Of a DNA stretch of 64,000 nucleotides, positions 59,356 to 64,000 are shown one piece after another; position 1 is the stretch's first letter, and each line of letters begins with the position of its first letter. The position numbers and the translations under genes are program-made. The notes beneath the pieces are model-generated. The model was not told the origin of the DNA. It saw only the letters and a list, made by a program, of their open reading frames with translations, and did not search any database. Source of the stretch: Pelagimonas sp050633425 (lineage in GTDB: Bacteria; Pseudomonadota; Alphaproteobacteria; Rhodobacterales; Rhodobacteraceae); the NCBI RefSeq assembly GCF_050633425.1, contig NZ_JBOEGM010000004.1, positions 186,001 to 250,000 of the forward strand. The letters run 5' to 3'.

Positions 59356-60642
59356 ATGGATACGATTTTTGCTCTGGCCAGCGCTCCCGGAAAGGCGGGT
59401 GTCTCGGTAATTCGTGTTTCGGGGCCGGACGCGAAAGTCTCTGCTGGTCGTCTGGCCGGTGGAAAACTGCCAAATGCAAGATGTTCAGCACTTAGGGTTC
59501 TAAGAGATAGCTCTGGCGAACACCTAGATGAAGCTTTGGTTCTGGCCTTTGATGCTGGGGCAAGTTTCACAGGCGAGGATGTCGTTGAATTTCAAGTACA
59601 TGGCAGTATAGCCGTTGTCTCTGCTGTCTTGAATGAACTTGGTCGGATGCCTGGTTTACGTATGGCGGAACCAGGTGAGTTCACCAGACGTGCTCTTGAA
59701 AATGGCTGTCTGGATTTGACGCAAGTGGAAGCGCTTTCGGACCTTATTGAGTCTGAGACGGAATCTCAGAGGAAACAGGCGTTAAGAGTTTTGTCCGGTG
59801 CATTGGGCAAAAAAGTTGACGAATGGCGCGTGAAAATTGTACGGGCGGCTTCCTTGTTAGAAGCGACAATCGATTTTGCTGACGAAGACGTGCCAATCGA
59901 TGTAACGGATGAGGTAAGAGAGCTCCTCACTTTTGTTATTGAATCTGTGGAGCGAGAGCTAAGCGGCCTTAAAGCGGCTGAACGTGTTAGAACCGGTTTT
60001 GACATTGCAATTGTTGGTGAACCCAATGCTGGTAAGTCGACTTTGTTAAACTATCTTGCTGGGCGAGATGCGGCGATTACGTCTGAAATTGCGGGAACGA
60101 CCAGGGACGTCATAGAAGTTCACATGGATATCGGTGGGTATTCTGTAACTTTACTTGATACGGCTGGTGTACGCGAGACCACTGATGTTGTTGAAAAAAT
60201 TGGCGTTCAAAGAACTTTGGAACGTGCGAATCTCGCCGATATACGCGTGCATCTTGTTCAGGGGAATAGACCCTCTGAAGTCGATGTTCTTGGAGGTGAT
60301 ATTATACTAAGTGCTAAAGATGATTTGGGATCATCGGATAACGGCATTTCAGGTCAAACTGGCTACGGTGTCGCTGGGTTATTAACAGACATAGAAACCG
60401 AGCTCTCTGGCAGAGTTAGTAACTCTGGTCTTGTTAATCGAGAAAGGCATCGGCTTGTTTTAGAGCAGGGTTTGTCGTTTTTGATGGCTGCAAAAGAAAG
60501 TCTTGAAGATGGCCCTGACAGTTATGATATTGTTAGCGAGGATTTGCGAAGCGTGTCACGCCGACTTGAGTCGTTGCTGGGGCGTATTGATGTTGAAAAC
60601 CTGTTGGATGAAATCTTTCTGAACTTCTGTGTCGGCAAGTAA
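59356..60642 (+). CDS. mnmE: tRNA uridine-34 modification GTPase MnmE
   Basis: MnmE, with MnmG, adds the aminomethyl group at U34 of certain tRNAs. The 428-residue protein has the N-terminal folate-binding part, a helical domain and a GTPase inserted at about 215-360. G1 is GEPNAGKS (221-228), G2 lies in EIAGTTRD, and G3 is DTAG (268-271). The G4 site reads SAKDD (319-323) where N-K-x-D is usual. The protein ends FCVGK with the catalytic cysteine (normally FCIGK). It is 7 bases after rho and 3 bases before mnmG. Confidence 0.95.
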   Translation: MDTIFALASAPGKAGVSVIRVSGPDAKVSAGRLAGGKLPNARCSALRVLRDSSGEHLDEALVLAFDAGASFTGEDVVEFQVHGSIAVVSAVLNELGRMPGLRMAEPGEFTRRALENGCLDLTQVEALSDLIESETESQRKQALRVLSGALGKKVDEWRVKIVRAASLLEATIDFADEDVPIDVTDEVRELLTFVIESVERELSGLKAAERVRTGFDIAIVGEPNAGKSTLLNYLAGRDAAITSEIAGTTRDVIEVHMDIGGYSVTLLDTAGVRETTDVVEKIGVQRTLERANLADIRVHLVQGNRPSEVDVLGGDIILSAKDDLGSSDNGISGQTGYGVAGLLTDIETELSGRVSNSGLVNRERHRLVLEQGLSFLMAAKESLEDGPDSYDIVSEDLRSVSRRLESLLGRIDVENLLDEIFLNFCVGK

Positions 60643-60645
60643 GGA

Positions 60646-62523
60646 GTGTTTCACGTGAAACATCAAGAATTCGACGTTTTGGTGATTGGCGGAGGTCATG
60701 CCGGAGCGGAAGCAGCCAGTGCAGCAGCGCGCTATGGTGCAAAAACTGCATTGATAACACTGAAGAAAAATGATCTCGGAACAATGTCATGTAATCCGGC
60801 AATTGGCGGGTTAGGGAAGGGGCATTTGGTCCGCGAAATTGATGCCTTGGGAGGCATCATGGGGCTGGCGGCCGACCATTCCGGCATCCAATTTCGACTA
60901 TTAAACCGACGTAAAGGTCCCGCTGTTCAAGGTCCAAGAGCGCAGGCGGATCGAGAATTATATCGGGAAAGTGTACAGTCCCAAGTCTCCAAAATCGAAA
61001 ACCTTGAAGTTATCTATGCTGAGGTGGTCGACTTTATCAAATCCGGGGATGTTTTTTCTGGAGTTGAGCTTAGCGACGGTACTCTAGTTCGCTCACGTTC
61101 CATTGTTTTAACGAGCGGGACGTTCTTGAACGGTGTTGTTCATGTCGGAGACGTATCCCATTCAGGTGGGCGAATGGGTGATAATGCATCAAAGCGGCTG
61201 GCTGCACGGATAGCTGATCTAGGTTTGTCTCAAGGCCGACTAAAAACCGGCACACCGCCGCGTTTGGACGGGACGACAATTGATTGGGATATACTTGACT
61301 CTCAGCCGGGTGACGACACTCCCACGATGTTTTCGTTTCTGTCGGACAAGCCCGTTGCAAGACAGATTTCATGTGGGATTACTCATACCAACGCCAAAAC
61401 TCATCAAATCATCACCGAAAATCTGGAACTGTCAGCAATGTACGGCGGGCACATAGATGGCGTTGGGCCCAGGTACTGTCCATCCATTGAGGATAAGGTC
61501 GTAAGATTTGCTGATAAGGACTCTCACCAAGTATTTCTGGAGCCTGAAGGATTAAACACATCGACGGTCTATCCGAACGGCATTTCAACATCATTGCCTA
61601 TTTCTGTTCAACATGAATATGTCCAAACCCTGAAGGGTTTAGAGAATGCGAAGATCGTTCAGCCCGGATATGCAATTGAATATGACTACATGGATCCGCG
61701 GAGCCTAACTCAACATTTGAGTGTTAAAGGTGTTGAAGGATTGTATTTTGCAGGGCAAATCAACGGTACGACCGGATATGAAGAGGCGGGGGCCCAGGGG
61801 CTTGTGGCTGGTTTGAATGCTGCTGCGCACGCACTTGGCAAGGAAACTGTTACATTTTCCCGAACTGATAGCTATATCGGAGTGATGATTGACGATTTGA
61901 CGACGCGGGGAGTAACTGAGCCATATCGCATGTTCACTTCAAGGGCGGAATTCCGGCTGGCGATCAGAGTGGACAACGCGGATCAAAGATTGACACCGCT
62001 TGGAAAGTCTCTTGGAATTTTGTCTGAACGCCGAACTACAGCGTTTGACTCGAAAATGTCCCAGTTGTCGAAGGCTGAAAAGCAACTTGAATCTGCAGTG
62101 TTTACTCCAAATCAGGTTTGTGAACTGGGTGTGAAAGTTAACCTTGATGGCGTGAAGCGTTCTGCGATGCAGCTACTTTCCTACAAGGATGTTACATTCG
62201 ATCTCTTGAAAAATTCAATTCCTGATTCCGAGAACATTGCCAAAGACATTTCAGAACAATTGAAAAAACAGGCTACCTACTCGTCTTATATAGAACGCCA
62301 AAGGAAAGATGTTGCCGCGATTGAGAAGGATTCGAAAATTTCGATTCCGAATGATTTTGACTATACAAATTTTTCCGGCCTATCGAACGAACTGCGAAAA
62401 AAGCTATCTGATGCCAGACCTGAAAACCTCGCTCAAATGAGTCGTATGGAAGGGGTGACACCTGCGGCGACAGCATTGGTACTTGCGAAAATTCGCCAGT
62501 CTCAAAAGAGGGGCGTTTCGTGA
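60646..62523 (+). CDS. mnmG: tRNA uridine-34 modification FAD enzyme MnmG
   Basis: MnmG (GidA) is the FAD partner of MnmE. The 625-residue product has VLVIGGGHAGAEAASAAARYG (FAD binding, about 11-31), the block MSCNPAIGGLGKGHLVREIDALGG, and PGYAIEYDYMDP with FAGQINGTTGYEEAGAQGLVAGLNAA further on. The GTG at 60646 after AAGGA gives MFHVKH; the codons for FHVKH are a parS site, so the N-terminus is shaped by partition DNA. It overlaps rsmG by 4 bases (GTGA). Confidence 0.96.
   Translation: MFHVKHQEFDVLVIGGGHAGAEAASAAARYGAKTALITLKKNDLGTMSCNPAIGGLGKGHLVREIDALGGIMGLAADHSGIQFRLLNRRKGPAVQGPRAQADRELYRESVQSQVSKIENLEVIYAEVVDFIKSGDVFSGVELSDGTLVRSRSIVLTSGTFLNGVVHVGDVSHSGGRMGDNASKRLAARIADLGLSQGRLKTGTPPRLDGTTIDWDILDSQPGDDTPTMFSFLSDKPVARQISCGITHTNAKTHQIITENLELSAMYGGHIDGVGPRYCPSIEDKVVRFADKDSHQVFLEPEGLNTSTVYPNGISTSLPISVQHEYVQTLKGLENAKIVQPGYAIEYDYMDPRSLTQHLSVKGVEGLYFAGQINGTTGYEEAGAQGLVAGLNAAAHALGKETVTFSRTDSYIGVMIDDLTTRGVTEPYRMFTSRAEFRLAIRVDNADQRLTPLGKSLGILSERRTTAFDSKMSQLSKAEKQLESAVFTPNQVCELGVKVNLDGVKRSAMQLLSYKDVTFDLLKNSIPDSENIAKDISEQLKKQATYSSYIERQRKDVAAIEKDSKISIPNDFDYTNFSGLSNELRKKLSDARPENLAQMSRMEGVTPAATALVLAKIRQSQKRGVS
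60647..60662. promoter_or_regulatory. parS: parS partition site 1
   Basis: TGTTTCACGTGAAACA is a perfect 16-base palindrome and matches the bacterial parS consensus exactly. It lies in the first codons of mnmG, about 3.3 kb before parB. ParB loads here and spreads, and ParA moves the complex. Confidence 0.95.
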
Positions 62524-63140
62524 TCCCGACTAGTGAATCCATTGGAATCGATGTTTCACGTGAAACACTCGATCGATTGAAGCTATATCAAGAACTGCTG
62601 CACAAATGGACACGGAAAATAAATTTGGTGTCACCGACAACTGTTCAGACTTCCTGGGAGCGCCACTTTGTTGATTCTGCGCAAGTTTTTGAATTGGCAG
62701 AACTAGAAACTGGAAAGTGGTTGGACCTAGGTAGCGGCGGGGGGTTCCCCGGAATGGTTTGCGCTGCAATTGCGGCTGAAAAAGCCCCTACGCTTGGGTT
62801 CTATCTGGTTGAAAGCGATGTCCGTAAGGTGGCTTTCCTCAGGACCGTTTCCAGAGAGCTTGGGCTAGACGTAAAAGTTTCCAATAAAAGAATTGAAGAT
62901 CTCGACCCCGCCAGTTCCGACATAGTTACAGCACGCGCTCTGGCTTCCCTTAAAGACCTTTTGCAGCTTTCAAAACCACATGGAAAACCAAAGTGCAGGT
63001 ATTTGTTTATGAAAGGTGCAAACTGGAAAGAAGAAGTCGAAAACGCCCAAAAAAGTTGGCGGTTTTCATTGGCTTGCCATAAAAGTAAGACACATAGCGA
63101 AGCTGTTATCCTAGAAATCGGAGACATAACAAATGTCTGA
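62520..63140 (+). CDS. rsmG: 16S rRNA guanine-527 N7-methyltransferase
   Basis: RsmG (GidB) methylates G527 of 16S rRNA. The 206-residue protein has DVSRETLDRLKLYQELLHKWTRKINLVSPTT, the SAM motif WLDLGSGGGFPGMVCA and LVESDVRKVAFLRTV. The start is GTG at 62520, overlapping the mnmG stop. The codons around DVSRET contain the second parS. The last 8 bases overlap parA. Order and length are those of the conserved gid-par region. Confidence 0.95.
   Translation: MIPTSESIGIDVSRETLDRLKLYQELLHKWTRKINLVSPTTVQTSWERHFVDSAQVFELAELETGKWLDLGSGGGFPGMVCAAIAAEKAPTLGFYLVESDVRKVAFLRTVSRELGLDVKVSNKRIEDLDPASSDIVTARALASLKDLLQLSKPHGKPKCRYLFMKGANWKEEVENAQKSWRFSLACHKSKTHSEAVILEIGDITNV
62552..62567. promoter_or_regulatory. 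parS: parS partition site 2
   Basis: A second exact TGTTTCACGTGAAACA lies in the early codons of rsmG, 1905 bases from the first. Both sites are within 4 kb of parAB and within 5 kb of the candidate origin. Confidence 0.95.
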
Positions 63141-63942
63141 CTTAGTTCGCCCTGACCGACCCCGTGTCATAGCTGTGGCAAATCAGAAAGGCGGAGTAGG
63201 CAAGACGACAACAACGATCAATTTGTCTGCTGCGCTGGCTGAAAAAGGGCTCAAAGTTCTAGTCATTGACTTGGATCCACAGGGAAACGCTTCAACGGGA
63301 CTGGGAATTGAGCTCGAAGATCGAGAATTCACAACATATGAATTCTTGCTGGATGATGTTGAGCTGTCGTCCTTGATTCTTGGAACGACGACGGAAAACG
63401 TGTCGCTCATTCCGGCAACTGTTGACCTGAGCTCAGCGGACATTGAACTCTATAATAACGAAAAACGCAGCTTTCTCCTGCATGACGCCATTCAACAGCC
63501 GATGATGGATAGCTACAAATTTGACTATGTTCTCATCGATTGTCCTCCGTCACTTAACCTTTTGACCGTGAATGCCATGGTCGCTTCGGATTCTGTAATT
63601 GTTCCACTTCAAAGTGAGTTTTTCGCTTTGGAAGGGCTCTCACAGTTGATGTTGACCATTCGAGAAGTTCGGCAAACTGCAAATCCGAAACTGAGGATCG
63701 AAGGTATTGTCCTGACGATGTATGACGCAAGAAATAACCTGTCTCAGCAGGTTGAGGCAGATGCGCGAGAAAATCTTGGCGATTTGGTATTTCAGTCGGT
63801 CATTCCAAGAAACGTTCGGGTGAGTGAAGCTCCATCTTACGCTTTGTCGGTTTTGAACTATGATACCGGATCAAAAGGCGCGTTGGCATACCGATCACTG
63901 GCTAATGAACTCTTGGCCAAAAACGACCAAGCAGCTGCCTGA
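63133..63942 (+). CDS. parA: chromosome partitioning ATPase ParA
   Basis: ParA (Soj) is the Walker-type ATPase that moves ParB-parS complexes. The 269-residue product begins with VIAVANQKGGVGKTTTTINLSAALA, the deviant Walker A with its signature lysine. It then has LVIDLDPQGNASTGLG, VLIDCPPSLNLLTVNAM and the PRNVRVSEAPSY switch region. It lacks the N-terminal DNA-binding domain of plasmid type Ia ParA proteins, as expected for a chromosomal form. It overlaps rsmG by 8 bases and is followed after 7 bases by parB. Confidence 0.96.
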   Translation: MSDLVRPDRPRVIAVANQKGGVGKTTTTINLSAALAEKGLKVLVIDLDPQGNASTGLGIELEDREFTTYEFLLDDVELSSLILGTTTENVSLIPATVDLSSADIELYNNEKRSFLLHDAIQQPMMDSYKFDYVLIDCPPSLNLLTVNAMVASDSVIVPLQSEFFALEGLSQLMLTIREVRQTANPKLRIEGIVLTMYDARNNLSQQVEADARENLGDLVFQSVIPRNVRVSEAPSYALSVLNYDTGSKGALAYRSLANELLAKNDQAAA

Positions 63943-63949
63943 AGGGCGA

Positions 63950-64000
63950 ATGGGAAAAAATATGGTGCAGAAAAAAGAACAGCGGCGCGGGCTTGGTCGT
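63950..64000 (+). CDS. parB: chromosome partitioning protein ParB, first 17 codons only
   Basis: The ATG at 63950, preceded by GAAGGG, opens MGKNMVQKKEQRRGLGR. This matches the RRGLGRGL start of chromosomal ParB proteins. The window ends here. A second ATG at 63962 is a possible start. ParB binds the two parS sites described above. Confidence 0.85.
   Translation, partial: MGKNMVQKKEQRRGLGR

Noticed and set aside
1..64000. CRISPR arrays, insertion sequences, prophage or integrase genes
   Set aside because: No regularly spaced repeats, transposase motifs or phage genes were seen; the window is conserved core genome plus the flagellar and polysaccharide loci.

Overview
The window is chromosomal DNA of an alphaproteobacterium, most probably a marine Rhodobacteraceae (Roseobacter-type) species. 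The grounds are the block ubiE-ubiB / mutM / echA-rpsT-dnaA-dnaN-recF-gyrB, the alphaproteobacterial flagellin regulators flaF and flbT, a YjbH/YjbF exopolysaccharide pair, and the run secB / dnaQ-coaE-aroE-maf // rho-mnmE-mnmG-rsmG-parA-parB. It is the replication-origin neighbourhood. All products are assigned from protein motifs and gene order; no database search was run.

Layout. 1-3.1 kb: the end of a LysR regulator, a fused alpha/beta thiamine-diphosphate 2-oxoacid dehydrogenase E1, and tRNA-Arg(TCT). 3.2-11.1 kb (minus strand): rpsT, dnaA, dnaN, recF, a GNAT acetyltransferase and gyrB, read from right to left. 11.3-15.6 kb: enoyl-CoA hydratase and mutM (minus), then ubiE-ubiB (plus). 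15.6-44.4 kb: a flagellar cluster of about 29 kb. It holds flgD-fliK (minus); flgJ-like, flgN-like, two flagellins, flaF, flbT and a DUF1217 gene (plus); fliI (minus); flgBC-fliEQ-flgFGAH-fliL (plus); and a long minus-strand group of fliJ-like, flhB, fliR, flhA, an unrecognised 738-residue exported protein, motA, flgI, flgL, flgK, flgE and motB. fliF, fliG, fliH, fliM, fliN, fliO and fliP are not in the window. A gene-free stretch of 640 bases lies between fliL and the fliJ-like gene.

44.5-50.1 kb: exopolysaccharide genes (yjbH, yjbF, an undecaprenyl-phosphate sugar transferase, an epimerase-like SDR protein, a Wza-like export lipoprotein). 50.2-54.8 kb: cytochrome c2, idi, an Smr protein, mltA, a Tim44-like protein, fxsA and secB. 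54.8-57.6 kb: the tightly coupled maf-aroE-coaE-dnaQ operon. 57.55-58.08 kb: an intergenic region with DnaA boxes and AT-rich tracts, the best candidate for oriC. 58.1 kb to the end: rho, mnmE, mnmG, rsmG, parA and the first 17 codons of parB, with two perfect parS sites inside the starts of mnmG and rsmG.

The main non-coding signals are: (i) the candidate oriC between maf and rho, about 47 kb from dnaA; (ii) two near-identical leaders in front of the two flagellin genes, each folding into the same series of small hairpins, one with a compensatory base-pair change, suitable as the target of FlbT or FlaF encoded just downstream; (iii) the two parS sites; (iv) four GANTC sites in 84 bases between rpsT and dnaA, suggesting CcrM-type methylation control; (v) CtrA-like half-site pairs in front of flgB and flgE. 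No insertion sequence, prophage, CRISPR array or rRNA was seen.
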